Shown: positions 1 through 8,625, numbered from the stretch's first letter. The stretch is DNA of 64,000 nt from Paenibacillus sp. UNC451MF (GCF_000686845.1 NZ_JMLS01000014.1:1-64000), one strand, 5' to 3'. The notes: generated from the sequence alone by a model not told the origin. Made by a program: numbers and translations.

Positions 1-19
1 CAGAGCTTGTCTTAAGCTC

Positions 20-303
20 AAAATTCAATGCTAGCGAGAATTTTCATTCTCTTTAAAACATTCACTCGTTGTTCAGTTTTCAAAGGACAATTCTTCGACA
101 AAACCTTATTACTTTCGTAATTTTCATCTTGTCATTTTGTGTCGCTTTGTTTAGCAGCGACTTTTTTAATATATCACATTCACCCATCTTAATGCAAGCT
201 TTTTTTCAAATTTATTTTTTGAATCAAGCTTGCTTTCTTTCAGATGCGCTTGCCGTTTTTAGCGGCGAGAGTTAATGTATCATAGGCTTATATATAAAGT
301 CAA
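20..303 (-). promoter_or_regulatory. rRNA operon tandem promoters and leader (operon lies off the left edge)
   Basis: Read on the minus strand, this stretch has the layout of an rrn promoter and leader. P1 has a TTGACT -35 box (298-303) and a TACATT -10 box (274-279) 18 bp apart. P2 has TTGCAT (192-197) and TATATT (168-173), also 18 bp apart. A stem-loop with GTCGCT/AGCGAC arms follows at 141-161. The segment at about 68-93 reads CTTTGAAAACTGAACAACG, the hallmark of Bacillales rRNA leaders and spacers (boxA antitermination region). A 16S gene is inferred to begin just beyond position 1. The B. subtilis context of ygxA next to an rrn operon supports this. The short open frames here are not genes. 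Confidence 0.75.
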
Positions 304-344
304 GGGTATTTTCAAAAAAATATTACGAAGCCCTTATCAGAACA

Positions 345-384
345 AAAATGGAAGTACGATCGCCATTAGCAGACCGTACTTCCT
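345..384 (-). terminator. Rho-independent terminator of thiSG
   Basis: Inverted arms GGAAGTACG (350-358) and CGTACTTCC (375-383) enclose a 16-nt loop. Read on the minus strand the hairpin is followed by ATTTTTGTT. It lies about 20 bp past the thiG stop codon. Confidence 0.75.
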
Positions 385-404
385 GTATATTTATCGATTC
401 CTTA

Positions 405-1178
405 CTACTCAATCATTCCTTCGTTCGGACTGCTTGCCGACGCATATCTCTTTTTAGCAATACGGCCTGCCAAGAATCCTTTGCGCCCAGCAATTACGGC
501 TAGTTTGAACGCTTCAGCCATAAGAACAGGATCCTGTGCTCCAGCAACAGCTGTATTCAAAAGAACTCCATCAGCACCAAGCTCCATAGCTAAAGCTGCG
601 TCAGCTGGTCCGCCGATACCTGCATCGACAATAACAGGCACTTTAGCTTCCTCAATGATAAAACGTAATTGGTTCGGATTCGCAATACCTTGACCGGAGC
701 CAATAGGTGAAGCTCCTGGCATCACAGCCGCCGCTCCTGCTTCTTGAAGTTTGCGCGCCAAGATAGGATCGTCCGATGTGTATGGCAATACGATGAAGCC
801 AAGGTCTACCAAAATTTTGGTTGCCTCCAATGTTCCAATAGGATCTGGGAGCAATGTCTTAGGATCACCGATAACTTCAACTTTAATCATATCGCATAGG
901 CCCGAAGCCTTAGCCAGTTTTGCAATACGAACTGCTTCTTCTACCGTATAAGCACCTGCAGTGTTAGGCAGAAGGGTGAATTTTTTCAAATCAAGTGTTT
1001 CAAGGAAATTAGGTGCTTCCGGGTTGTCGATAGGAAGACGGCGAATAGCGAAGGTCAACACGTCGGCCTCGGAAGCTTGAACCGCTTGATTTTGAATATC
1101 TAGCGCTGAAAATTTACCTGTTCCTAACAGTAAACGGGATTTGAATTCATACGGACCGATTTTTAATACATCGTTCAT
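405..1178 (-). CDS. thiG: Thiazole synthase ThiG
   Basis: ThiG condenses 1-deoxy-D-xylulose 5-phosphate, dehydroglycine and sulfur carried on ThiS thiocarboxylate to make the thiazole phosphate of thiamine; it acts in the cytoplasm. The 257-aa length is normal for the family. The TIM-barrel landmarks are visible: the LLLGTGKF start, the MIKVEVIGD segment that carries the Schiff-base lysine, [13 protein letters not shown], and [11 protein letters not shown] followed by [14 protein letters not shown]. The start has a GGAGGG ribosome site. It is the second gene after thiS, 52 bp downstream, under the TPP riboswitch. The other thiazole genes (thiO/thiH, thiF) are not in this window. Confidence 0.97.
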   Translation of the reverse strand: MNDVLKIGPYEFKSRLLLGTGKFSALDIQNQAVQASEADVLTFAIRRLPIDNPEAPNFLETLDLKKFTLLPNTAGAYTVEEAVRIAKLAKASGLCDMIKVEVIGDPKTLLPDPIGTLEATKILVDLGFIVLPYTSDDPILARKLQEAGAAAVMPGASPIGSGQGIANPNQLRFIIEEAKVPVIVDAGIGGPADAALAMELGADGVLLNTAVAGAQDPVLMAEAFKLAVIAGRKGFLAGRIAKKRYASASSPNEGMIE

Positions 1179-1230
1179 TTATAATACCCTCCATTTATAT
1201 TAATCTATGAGTAAAAGAAGCAATGACTCA

Positions 1231-1431
1231 TTAGCCCCCACCAACAAAGTGAACAATCTCGAGAGAGTCTCCTTCTTTAAGAGCAGTACTAGCATATTCA
1301 CCGCGATCGATAATTTCTCGATTCAACTCAATAACAAGTATTTTTTGCTCCAGCTTAAAAGCGGCAAGCAGATCAGCAACGTTGGCCACGTCGGATACTT
1401 CTCTCACCTCGCCATTAATAGTTAGCTTCAC
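1231..1431 (-). CDS. thiS: Sulfur carrier protein ThiS
   Basis: A 66-aa beta-grasp ubiquitin-like protein ending in Gly-Gly, the tail that is adenylated and then thiocarboxylated to donate sulfur to ThiG. The chosen start is GTG at 1431 (MKLTINGEV), which gives the family length. A longer frame reaching 1581 runs through the terminator and riboswitch, so it is not the protein. ThiS typically ends in GG; here the end is HFVGGG. It is cotranscribed with thiG, and expression should be shut off when thiamine pyrophosphate is plentiful. Confidence 0.93.
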   Translation of the reverse strand: MKLTINGEVREVSDVANVADLLAAFKLEQKILVIELNREIIDRGEYASTALKEGDSLEIVHFVGGG

Positions 1432-1463
1432 GTTATAACACCACGCTTTCCAATTATAATCGC

Positions 1464-1496
1464 ACAAAAAAAGCCAACCCCGCGCAGAGGTTGACT
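1464..1496 (-). terminator. Riboswitch-controlled intrinsic terminator
   Basis: On the minus strand the arms GTCAACCTC and GGGGTTGGC form a hairpin (1472-1495) followed by a run of seven T residues. It sits between the TPP aptamer and thiS, so ligand binding probably favours its formation and stops transcription before the gene. Confidence 0.85.
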
Positions 1497-1536
1497 TTGT
1501 AATCATGCCGAAAACCGGCATTGTTACGTCCGTCCA

Positions 1537-1655
1537 CTTCCCTACGCTGGTATCATCCAGAAGCATGCCAAAAAGAGACACGCCAGATCAGGTTCCAAGG
1601 GTCAAGAAATAGCTTTCTTATCTCAGCCTCGCTATAAAAGGCTCCCCTAGTGGCT
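1537..1655 (-). ncRNA. TPP (THI element) riboswitch
   Basis: The minus strand carries the conserved thi-box blocks in the right order: ACTAGGGGAGCC, then GGCTGAGAT, then GACCCTTGGAACCTGATCTGG split by short helices, then GGATGATACCAGCGTAGGGAAG. These match the P2/J2-4/P4 core of TPP aptamers. It lies 110 nt upstream of thiS with a terminator between, the usual transcription-attenuation design in Firmicutes. Confidence 0.95.
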
Positions 1656-1670
1656 ATTCAATTAAAATTT

Positions 1671-1699
1671 AGTATAGCAGAAATGAACGTTTTTGTCGC
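1671..1699 (-). promoter_or_regulatory. Likely promoter of thiSG
   Basis: On the minus strand a TATACT -10 box (1671-1676) lies 17 bp from GCGACA (1694-1699), a weak -35 match. It is placed just upstream of the TPP aptamer, as expected for the leader transcript. Confidence 0.5.
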
Positions 1700-1708
1700 T
1701 TAAAATAC

Positions 1709-2578
1709 TTAGTTCGTAGTGTAACGTATCTCCAATAAAGATAACTGCTCGTCCAGCGTATAAATGACTTCCTTGGCAAGCGATTTCTTCACAAGTTTGC
1801 TAAGGATAATCGGCAGCTCAAAGCGTACGTCCGTCAGCTTCTCACATTGCTGAAGCTCAGATAAGCTCCAGGCATCCTCACGACTCGATAATACGGAGAT
1901 CAACAGTCTACAGCACCGTTCCATCTTGGACATGACGGAAAACTCACTAGCCAGAAGAACGAGCTGAACCCGCTGCTTCAACGTCTCGTTGCTTAAGGTA
2001 AGCTCCTCATACAGCTTGTATACACCGGGATTGATCGTCTTCACTTGACGCCAGACTGTGATTTCAGGGTGACTCCCCGCTTCAATGATAACAATCCTAG
2101 CCCAATGATGCAGCGCTTCTAGAATGTTATTATAAGCATCAAGCAGATGATCCTCCAAAATATATTCTTTACTCTCCATATATTTACGTAAAAACTTGGA
2201 GAACTCGATGAGCAGCTTATGTTCTCTCATGTCCGATGGAAACTCCAGCATTCGATGCCGCAAACCTTCTAAATACATATTCCGATCCAGAAGAATCTCT
2301 CCCTTTAAGATCCAGTAAATGAGGTTGCGATGCTCTCCATGCAAAATGAGCTGTTGAATTGCGGAAGGTCCAAACCATCTTTCTTGTATACGGCAGTCGT
2401 CTTTTATATAATGATACTGTTGATCGGTTTGCAGGCCTTCTTTTACAATGACTAGCAACAGGAGATCGAATCCGTCCGTGATGGCAGAAAACATCGACGG
2501 ATTATCGACCGCCAATATACTCATGACTGCTTCGTCTTCCCGGAGCCTGGCAATCCTTTGTTCCTTTAAGGCGTTCAT
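1709..2578 (-). CDS. ygxA: YgxA-like nucleotidyltransferase-fold protein
   Basis: A 289-aa cytoplasmic protein that resembles B. subtilis YgxA, a protein with a nucleotidyltransferase-like N-terminal part and a helical substrate-binding-like C-terminal half. The N-terminal segment has the GFDLLLLVI strand and an LILHGEHRNLIYWILKGEILLDR stretch typical of the group, while no clear catalytic GS-DxD motif is seen, so activity is doubtful. The molecular role is unknown. The start has an AGGAGG site. The neighbours (ygzB and perR, with an rRNA operon on the other side) match the B. subtilis rrn-adjacent region, which is the main support for the name. Confidence 0.7.
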   Translation of the reverse strand: MNALKEQRIARLREDEAVMSILAVDNPSMFSAITDGFDLLLLVIVKEGLQTDQQYHYIKDDCRIQERWFGPSAIQQLILHGEHRNLIYWILKGEILLDRNMYLEGLRHRMLEFPSDMREHKLLIEFSKFLRKYMESKEYILEDHLLDAYNNILEALHHWARIVIIEAGSHPEITVWRQVKTINPGVYKLYEELTLSNETLKQRVQLVLLASEFSVMSKMERCCRLLISVLSSREDAWSLSELQQCEKLTDVRFELPIILSKLVKKSLAKEVIYTLDEQLSLLEIRYTTN

Positions 2579-2694
2579 CGCCGTAGCCTCCTACATAACA
2601 TTACATGATACATCTTATTTCTACACAAGTAGGCGGTTTCCTGCATTTTTCAGTGACAAATTTCACAATTTATCTAAAGAAAGAAGTGACACCA

Positions 2695-3042
2695 GTGAGA
2701 TTGAAATCCAGTAAAGTAAATGAGTTCCGTTTATGGGGACTGCTGCTTACCATGGGCGGTATGCTTCTCATGATCGTAGGATTAGCGGGTATTGTCTTCA
2801 ATTGGGGAGTTGCAGGCAAAATTATTGCGGGCATATGTATGGTTATCGGCGCTATCTCCATGCTTGCAAGTATGGGCGTTTATTTCTGGGCCGGTATGAT
2901 GTCGACCAGCACGACCGTAATTGAATGTCCCGAGTGCGGAAAGCAAACGAAACTTCTCGGAAAAACAGACCGCTGCATGTTTTGTAAAACGATTTTGTCG
3001 CTGGATCCACAGCATGATCCTAATGCTAAGGCAAATCTATAA
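2695..3042 (+). CDS. ygzB: UPF0295 membrane protein YgzB
   Basis: A 115-aa protein with two predicted membrane helices (about residues 10-30 and 38-63) and a C-terminal zinc-ribbon-like segment with the pairs CPECGK and CMFCK. The sequence VYFWAGMMST followed by the Cys pairs is characteristic of the YgzB/UPF0295 family, which is about 115 aa. The open frame extends to 2605, but GTG at 2695 gives the family length with an AAGAAG site upstream; TTG at 2701 is an alternative. Function unknown. It lies between ygxA and perR in Bacillales, with the GH18 gene inserted here between it and perR. Confidence 0.8.
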   Translation: MRLKSSKVNEFRLWGLLLTMGGMLLMIVGLAGIVFNWGVAGKIIAGICMVIGAISMLASMGVYFWAGMMSTSTTVIECPECGKQTKLLGKTDRCMFCKTILSLDPQHDPNAKANL

Positions 3043-3056
3043 ATGTTTGCAAAAGA

Positions 3057-3108
3057 AAACTGGCTCTTTCCACACTTTGATGTGTGCAGAAAGAAGCCAG
3101 TTTTTTTG
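3057..3108. terminator. Bidirectional terminator
   Basis: The arms AACTGGCT...CTTTC and GAAAG AAGCCAGTT form a long hairpin followed by seven T residues on the plus strand and preceded by A-rich sequence. It separates the convergent ygzB and GH18 genes. Confidence 0.8.
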
Positions 3109-3122
3109 TTGAAGTAACTTTT

Positions 3123-4865
3123 CTATTTAGCAAGCTCCGTACGAATTAGATCCCATATAGCCGGGTTTTCGTAGCCCCTTCTCCAAGTAGCCACTCCAGC
3201 AAGCTGATATTTATTGACGATATCCATTCTAGCTTTCATGGAAACCTCGTCCTCCAACCATATTCGGATCAGCTTGTCCCCGTCCTTATATTCGACGTAG
3301 TTTTGGCCTGCCTCCGGTAAGAATACTGGAGTGAGATTTTTTTCTTTAATCGTTTTTTGGGGATTATCCATGTAAACGGACCTTGAGCTTACTTTTGTTT
3401 TGCCGTCCACCACTTCTTCTGTCCAGATACGGGTATAGAAAGGAATACCTAGAACTAGCTTCGAAGCCGGGATCTGGTCTTCCTTCATCAGTTTCACTAC
3501 GTTCTTTTCTACCCATGGGATTGAGGCGACGGAGCCTGATGTAGGACTGCTCGCCCAAAATTCATCATAAGCCATAATCATCATGTAATCCAAGGAATCG
3601 ATCAGCGATCTCCTATCATAAAATGCAGACCACATCTCGCTCGATGACTTAGGCGTCACATCCATCGATACGATAAGTCCCTGCTCATGCATTAAGGGCA
3701 CCATTTCTCTAACAAACTGGACCAGGTTCTCTTTGTCCTTCGTATTCACATTTTCAAAGTCGATATTGATGCCTTGCAATGAATATAATTGAGCAAAGCT
3801 GAGCAGCTGCTTGATCATTTTCATTCTTCGATCGTATGTGGAGAGCGCCTCCGTCGTACGCTTCGGTTCAAAGCCGTTGCTGAACAGCGCCCAGATTTGA
3901 TAATTTTGGCTATGCGCCCATTTAATATATGCAGGGTCAGCGATATTTTTCAGGTTACCTTGCCCATCGTCAATATGAAACCAGGTTGGACTAACCACAT
4001 TCAAACCAGGCATAGGCGAAAATTTGGACGTATCCGGGCTTTTTGGAGTCGTTACCTGTTCCCAGGTCATATTGACCTTTCCGCCCGCCAGTTTAGGCGC
4101 TACGAAGCTTGGTGGCTGCTCCTGCTTGGGAACCTTCTCTATGTGATCGGATAAGAGGTGATCTTTTTTGATGTAGCCCATATACCCATTAGTCAGCTGC
4201 ACATGGAACCATTCTTCCTCTTCTCCCCAGATCATCACTTCCTCATTCTGTTTCAAGTCGACAAGGATGGGAGATTTGATTGACATTTCCTTGCGCATTG
4301 GAATCGTTTTATCCGGTTTGTTAGGATAGGATATCGTCTTGCCCCAACGGATCTCATCTTCTTCTTTCACCAAAATGACGGCACCGGTGTCCTTCGACTC
4401 TCTCAATTCAATCCGGTAAAGCTGCTTTAACGGCTCCATCGGGAGGTACAAAGCCCCATTCACCTTCTCTAGAGGAAACTTCAAATTGAATGGTTTTTCG
4501 TTAATAGTGCCCGTCAGCTGACTTGTCCGTAAACGAACTACTTTATCCTGGGTCGTTATAATTGTCGAATCGCTCGACTCCTCGTATAGCATGGTCGAAT
4601 CTATTAATTCCTTAGCTATAGCGAAAGGCAGCTTCAAGCTCTCTTCCTTCCCCACGGCCGGCTGCTCCGACAAGTTGCCTTTATAGAAGATCGGTTTAGT
4701 GATTCCATCAAATGAAGGGTCTTCGTGCCTATTGGTCGGTACATACTTATCCCAATACACTACGGCAGCAGCACCCAAGAAAACAGCGAACAGGAGTGTC
4801 CATATACGCCATTTTTTCGATCTTTTTCTTGCTGATCTATGATTCGTCGTGTAATCCGGTTCCAT
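3123..4865 (-). CDS. Membrane-anchored SH3 / glycoside hydrolase family 18 protein
   Basis: A 580-aa cell-envelope protein. Residues 1-20 are basic, 21-38 form one membrane helix, about 80-180 resemble a copper-amine-oxidase N-terminal-like region, about 187-238 form a bacterial SH3 domain ending in GYMGYIKKDHLL, and about 285-575 are a GH18 (beta/alpha)8 barrel. The catalytic strand GINIDFEN (365-372) keeps the Asp and the acid Glu371. Other GH18 marks are MIMAYDEF and LGIPFYTR. Proteins of this layout in Bacillales (YaaH/YdhD/YvbX-like) act on peptidoglycan or chitin-like polymers, often in spores. The exact substrate is not known. Confidence 0.85.
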   Translation of the reverse strand: MEPDYTTNHRSARKRSKKWRIWTLLFAVFLGAAAVVYWDKYVPTNRHEDPSFDGITKPIFYKGNLSEQPAVGKEESLKLPFAIAKELIDSTMLYEESSDSTIITTQDKVVRLRTSQLTGTINEKPFNLKFPLEKVNGALYLPMEPLKQLYRIELRESKDTGAVILVKEEDEIRWGKTISYPNKPDKTIPMRKEMSIKSPILVDLKQNEEVMIWGEEEEWFHVQLTNGYMGYIKKDHLLSDHIEKVPKQEQPPSFVAPKLAGGKVNMTWEQVTTPKSPDTSKFSPMPGLNVVSPTWFHIDDGQGNLKNIADPAYIKWAHSQNYQIWALFSNGFEPKRTTEALSTYDRRMKMIKQLLSFAQLYSLQGINIDFENVNTKDKENLVQFVREMVPLMHEQGLIVSMDVTPKSSSEMWSAFYDRRSLIDSLDYMMIMAYDEFWASSPTSGSVASIPWVEKNVVKLMKEDQIPASKLVLGIPFYTRIWTEEVVDGKTKVSSRSVYMDNPQKTIKEKNLTPVFLPEAGQNYVEYKDGDKLIRIWLEDEVSMKARMDIVNKYQLAGVATWRRGYENPAIWDLIRTELAK

Positions 4866-5015
4866 TGTTTCACTCCCATGGTGACTCTATTAATCTCTCA
4901 AACTAGTATTAGTTTAACAAAAAAGACGTACCAAAAGCCACTTGTTTGCCAAGCAGGCTTTAAGCACGTCCATTATACCTTATATTAGTAGATTGTTCCA
5001 ATTTACGACAATAGT

Positions 5016-5450
5016 TTAGCGTTGTTTTACAGAGGCACAGTCCGAACAGATTCCGTACACTTCGACACGGTGGCTTTTAACTACAAACCCCGTTTCTATC
5101 CCTGCTGTCTTCTCCAGGTCGTCCAAAGGCTTGTAAGCGAAGTCAACCAGTTTGCCGCATTCCTCGCACAGCGCATGATAATGATCTGACATATCAGCAT
5201 CAAACCGGCTTGAATGATCGCCATAGGTCATTTCACGAACGAGTCCAACCTCGATAAATACTTTCAAATTGTTATACACTGTTGCCACGCTCATACTCGG
5301 GAACCGTGGAGCTAAAGACTTATAGATCTCGTCGGCCGTAGGATGCGTCATCGTATTTAACAAATAGGCCAGAATAGCATGTCTTTGTGGGGTCATGCGT
5401 ACGCCTGTCGATTTCAATTTATGCAACGCTTGCTCCAATCGTGAATCCAT
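5016..5450 (-). CDS. perR: Peroxide-responsive repressor PerR
   Basis: A 144-aa Fur-family regulator that represses peroxide-defence genes until its regulatory Fe(II) site is oxidised. All B. subtilis PerR ligands are present, each one residue earlier: regulatory-site His36, Asp84, His90, His92 and Asp103, and the structural zinc cysteines C95, C98, C135 and C138. The Asp at 103 argues for PerR rather than Fur or Zur. The winged helix is at about 15-80 with SVATVYNNL as the recognition region. The genome neighbourhood (ygzB, ygxA) fits. The upstream region holds AT-rich sequence but no convincing Per box. Confidence 0.93.
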   Translation of the reverse strand: MDSRLEQALHKLKSTGVRMTPQRHAILAYLLNTMTHPTADEIYKSLAPRFPSMSVATVYNNLKVFIEVGLVREMTYGDHSSRFDADMSDHYHALCEECGKLVDFAYKPLDDLEKTAGIETGFVVKSHRVEVYGICSDCASVKQR

Positions 5451-5553
5451 GCTGTCTCACCGCCTAATCCGATAAAAGGGTATCGATTTATTTTACGCGG
5501 CTTCGTTTACATTTGTCAATGAAGTTACCGTATAGTTGAAAAAAATGAATTCA

Positions 5554-6804
5554 TCATTCGGCCTTTTGAATGCTGATATTGCCTTTCGTCTCTAATTGAA
5601 TCTTGTTTTTTCCTGTGCCTATAACGCCTTCGATTGATTTTTTGCCAATTTGCAGCGGGAGCGCGGATTGGATACTGCCATTTTGTCCTTCTCCTTTGAC
5701 GGTGAAATTACCATTAGACGGGAGTGCGAGCTTAATGTTGCCATGTGTTGTTTCAATATCCCAATCCCCATTAACGATAAGGCTCGTTACATCTACAGAG
5801 CCGTTGGTTGTATTGGCTTTCAACTCATGTGGCGCTTCGATGATCTGAATATTTCCGTTAGTAGTCTCGGCAGCTACAGAACCGCTGACATGGCTTAATT
5901 CAAGACTTCCGTTAGTAGAAGACAGCTCAGCATCCCCTTGATGGTTTTTCACATTCAACAAGCCGTTGGTCGTTTCCAACTTCATATTTCCTTTGGTCTG
6001 CGAAGCTGTAATACGGGCATTGGTAGATTCCAAATCTATCTTGGCCGCTTCAACAGATGAAACTTGAATCTCTCCGTTTGTTGTCTTTAGCTTAAGCTCC
6101 TGCTTAAATACCAGTTGATCAGCCGTTATTTTGCCGTTGCTCGTTTCCAAATCCATATCAAGCTTTACCTGCTGAGGCAAGCTAATTACAAGGTCCGTGC
6201 GGGCCTTACGCTGATGCCAGAAGCTGCCGCCATATTCAGCTCCTTCGGATATAATCGTCAATTCATTCCCTTGGACCCGCTGTTCTAAGCGTGACTCCGA
6301 GGCAATCTCGCTTGCTTCCTGCTCGTCATCCAATGCAACGTAAACCGTGGATTGAATCTGCATCTGGTCGGAGCTTCCTTGCTTCAAAACGACATTGCCC
6401 GAGGGGTTCCTAACCGTTACTTTATCTACGCCATTTGCTAATGTAATAGTCGTGGTTCCTTGCTCGAACTTGTGCCCCTCCTGAGTGAAGGAAAGCATAG
6501 CCTCTCCTAAATTCAGGTTTCCCGACCAATTACGAAACAATGAAGCGGATTGCGTACTCCCTATAACGACTGCCGAGAGGATGACGGCCACTATAACACC
6601 GCTGATATCAAGCTTCAACTGCTTGTCGCTATCTCCATACTTTATATTAAATAGTATATATTCAACGCCAAGAGCTACAAATAATACGGGCCACCAATCG
6701 ATCAGAAGCGCGGTCCAGTGCGATCCCATATACTGATCAGCAATGACCGCCGCGCCGACTAAAACCAATAACAGCGCAGCCGTGTAGCGACCTGCTTTTC
6801 GCAT
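5554..6804 (-). CDS. Membrane protein with LiaF-like N-terminus and DUF4097 beta repeats
   Basis: A 416-aa protein. The N-terminal 60 residues form two membrane helices with a WWPVLFVALGVEYIL motif like LiaI/LiaF and DUF5668 proteins. A third helix lies at about 70-90. The remainder is a repetitive beta-strand region with recurring TTNGxI and STNAxI units, typical of DUF4097 right-handed beta repeats. It is the last gene of the operon headed by the ECF sigma factor. A role in sensing or damping envelope stress is inferred from context only. The start follows AAGGAG. Confidence 0.75.
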   Translation of the reverse strand: MRKAGRYTAALLLVLVGAAVIADQYMGSHWTALLIDWWPVLFVALGVEYILFNIKYGDSDKQLKLDISGVIVAVILSAVVIGSTQSASLFRNWSGNLNLGEAMLSFTQEGHKFEQGTTTITLANGVDKVTVRNPSGNVVLKQGSSDQMQIQSTVYVALDDEQEASEIASESRLEQRVQGNELTIISEGAEYGGSFWHQRKARTDLVISLPQQVKLDMDLETSNGKITADQLVFKQELKLKTTNGEIQVSSVEAAKIDLESTNARITASQTKGNMKLETTNGLLNVKNHQGDAELSSTNGSLELSHVSGSVAAETTNGNIQIIEAPHELKANTTNGSVDVTSLIVNGDWDIETTHGNIKLALPSNGNFTVKGEGQNGSIQSALPLQIGKKSIEGVIGTGKNKIQLETKGNISIQKAE

Positions 6805-6826
6805 AGCACTTTTCTCCTTCCTGAAT

Positions 6827-7453
6827 TTATTTTTTAGTGCTTTCTTTCAAAAACAGTACGATGCCTACAACGATAAGCACAATGGCGCCAATAGATGAAC
6901 CCAGCAGTTCAAAAATACGGTTCAGCCAGGCCGGCTTGCTGCTAACGAGAAACAAGAATACGCCTCCAATAATTAGCAAGTAACCTAACGTGCTTCCTTT
7001 GAGGAATTTGGATGCAGACCGTGGACTGACTCCAGGCTGCCCCAGAGGATCGGTATAAAGACCGCTCCACTCTGAGTTCACCTTATCGGTTTGCTGTAGA
7101 GCATCAAAAATATTATAGAAATAGATCACGGGGACAAACAAAGAGAATAATACGATCAACGGGATGCTTGAGCTTGAATTGGTAGCAAAGAATACGATGG
7201 CAAAAATATCAGCAATCAGCAGCAGCATCAGCATCATTCCCCGCTGCATCAACCCAAGGTATAGCTGGCCTGTGCCGGGAATAAGGAAAGAAAGCAGACA
7301 AGCTACAAATTTACTTTTGCGCGGAACGGAACGAAACGGATCAAAAGGCGGTTGATTGGGGGACGTTTGATTCCATTTTTCCATACGCTCCCTCAAAAAA
7401 GCATCTTCCTTCTCTTCTTCATTAAAAAAAGGTTGCTTACGCTGGTCTTCCAT
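6827..7453 (-). CDS. Multi-pass membrane protein of the sigma-factor operon
   Basis: A 208-aa protein with a charged N-terminal 45 residues and about five membrane helices; the helix after FVACLLSFLIPGTGQLYLG resembles TM2-domain proteins. The C-terminal helix pair ends in KESTKK. It starts after a GGAGGT site, 61 bp past the anti-sigma gene, and its stop is 22 bp before the next start, so it is part of the same transcript. The function is not known. Confidence 0.65.
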   Translation of the reverse strand: MEDQRKQPFFNEEEKEDAFLRERMEKWNQTSPNQPPFDPFRSVPRKSKFVACLLSFLIPGTGQLYLGLMQRGMMLMLLLIADIFAIVFFATNSSSSIPLIVLFSLFVPVIYFYNIFDALQQTDKVNSEWSGLYTDPLGQPGVSPRSASKFLKGSTLGYLLIIGGVFLFLVSSKPAWLNRIFELLGSSIGAIVLIVVGIVLFLKESTKK

Positions 7454-7514
7454 ATAGGTTTACCTCCATTCATTTCGTTAATAAGTGGCCGTTGACCCTT
7501 AAGTTTCGGACTTT

Positions 7515-7988
7515 CTATGAAAATAGCTGCATAGAGATTTGCTGCACGATCCATTCTACTGCCGCAACCTTGCTCTGGACGTCATCCCCCCATTGCGCTG
7601 CATTGATGGACATGATTTTACCTAATACGCCAGAGGATATAAACACATAGGTCGCGGCGGTGGCTACCAGCCCGTGAACCAGTTCATTGCGCCATCTTGT
7701 CCTGCGTTTGGATTCATTGCGAGCGGATGCCTCCCTTAATCGATGGGACTGTTCACGGGATTCCCTGCCGATAGCTCCCATAACTTTGTCCTCTATATCC
7801 TCTGGTGCTTGAAGCAGAGGCATTTCATCCAATAAAGATTCCATTTCGAGATACGCACGAAGTCTTGTCCGGCAATCGGGGCATCCTTGAATATGCCGCC
7901 CGATTTTCTTCAATTCCAGCTCAGAGCAAGCGTTATTTAGAAATCGTTGCAGATGACGATCGTCCGGATGCAGATGATGTTTGTTCAT
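7515..7988 (-). CDS. Zinc-finger anti-sigma factor
   Basis: A 157-aa protein starting at ATG 7988, which has a perfect AGGAGGT site; a longer frame to 8051 has no such site. The N-terminal part carries the ZAS motif HIQGCPDC (H-x3-C-x2-C) of anti-sigma factors of the RsiW/ChrR type, and one membrane helix lies at about 110-130. Such proteins hold the partner ECF sigma factor inactive at the membrane until the domain is proteolysed. The gene overlaps the end of the sigma factor gene by 56 bp, implying coupled translation. Confidence 0.88.
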   Translation of the reverse strand: MNKHHLHPDDRHLQRFLNNACSELELKKIGRHIQGCPDCRTRLRAYLEMESLLDEMPLLQAPEDIEDKVMGAIGRESREQSHRLREASARNESKRRTRWRNELVHGLVATAATYVFISSGVLGKIMSINAAQWGDDVQSKVAAVEWIVQQISMQLFS

Positions 7989-8541
7989 AATTGCGTACCT
8001 CCTGCCATTTTTGTTTGAGCAGCGATTTACCACGATACAACCTTGTCTCAATCGTTTTCAACGGAAGCTGTGTAGCTTCGGCGATTTCTTGGTAGGACAG
8101 CTGTTTGTAATGGTATAGATACAGAATGAGCCTGTATTTGTCCGGTAGCTCCGAAAGCATCTTCAAGATCGTTTGCTGCTCTTCCTTTTGCAGCGCTGCC
8201 GCTTCAGGCTCTTCCTGACGGCTGCCGAACCAGTTCTTCACCTTATCCAGCATGGCCTCATAGGGCCTGCGCCGCTGAGAGCGGCGGTAATCGGTAACCA
8301 AGTTGACCGTCAGCCGGTAAACCCATGTCGTAAATTTGGCATCCCCGCGAAAATGTACCAGTGACCGATACAGCTTAATAAAGATTTCCTGCGTCAAATC
8401 TTCGGCGGTTTCGCGATGCTCAACCAGGCGATATACAAGCGTATAGATATAATTCTTATGACGCTCTATTAAGAAGCGGTAAGCCTCTTCATCGCCTTGA
8501 CGGATCTGTTCGACCAATTGCTCATCCGTCAATTGTTCCAT
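7933..8541 (-). CDS. ECF-family RNA polymerase sigma factor (SigW-like)
   Basis: A 202-aa sigma-70 factor with only regions 2 and 4. Region 2 spans about 20-95 (AEDLTQEIFIKLYRSL and FTTWVYRLTVNLVTDYRR). Region 4 spans about 125-185, with LSYQEIAEATQLPLKTIETR as the helix-turn-helix. The following genes code for its anti-sigma factor and two membrane proteins, a standard auto-regulated envelope-stress module. The closest known type is SigW/SigV of B. subtilis, but the exact group is not assignable by eye. Confidence 0.92.
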   Translation of the reverse strand: MEQLTDEQLVEQIRQGDEEAYRFLIERHKNYIYTLVYRLVEHRETAEDLTQEIFIKLYRSLVHFRGDAKFTTWVYRLTVNLVTDYRRSQRRRPYEAMLDKVKNWFGSRQEEPEAAALQKEEQQTILKMLSELPDKYRLILYLYHYKQLSYQEIAEATQLPLKTIETRLYRGKSLLKQKWQEVRNYEQTSSASGRSSSATISK

Positions 8542-8625
8542 CGTTTCACCGCCTTTGTTATGTTCTTTTATAAATGATTTGACGTCAGAAAATAAAGGAC
8601 CCCTTCAAAAATAATAAAAATATAT

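Noticed and set aside
69-457. Two open frames of 60-68 codons on the plus strand at the left edge
   Set aside because: They overlap an rRNA promoter/leader and the thiG end, have no ribosome site, and match no protein pattern.
1431-1581. An N-terminal extension of thiS
   Set aside because: It would translate through the TPP riboswitch and terminator; GTG 1431 gives the known 66-aa length.
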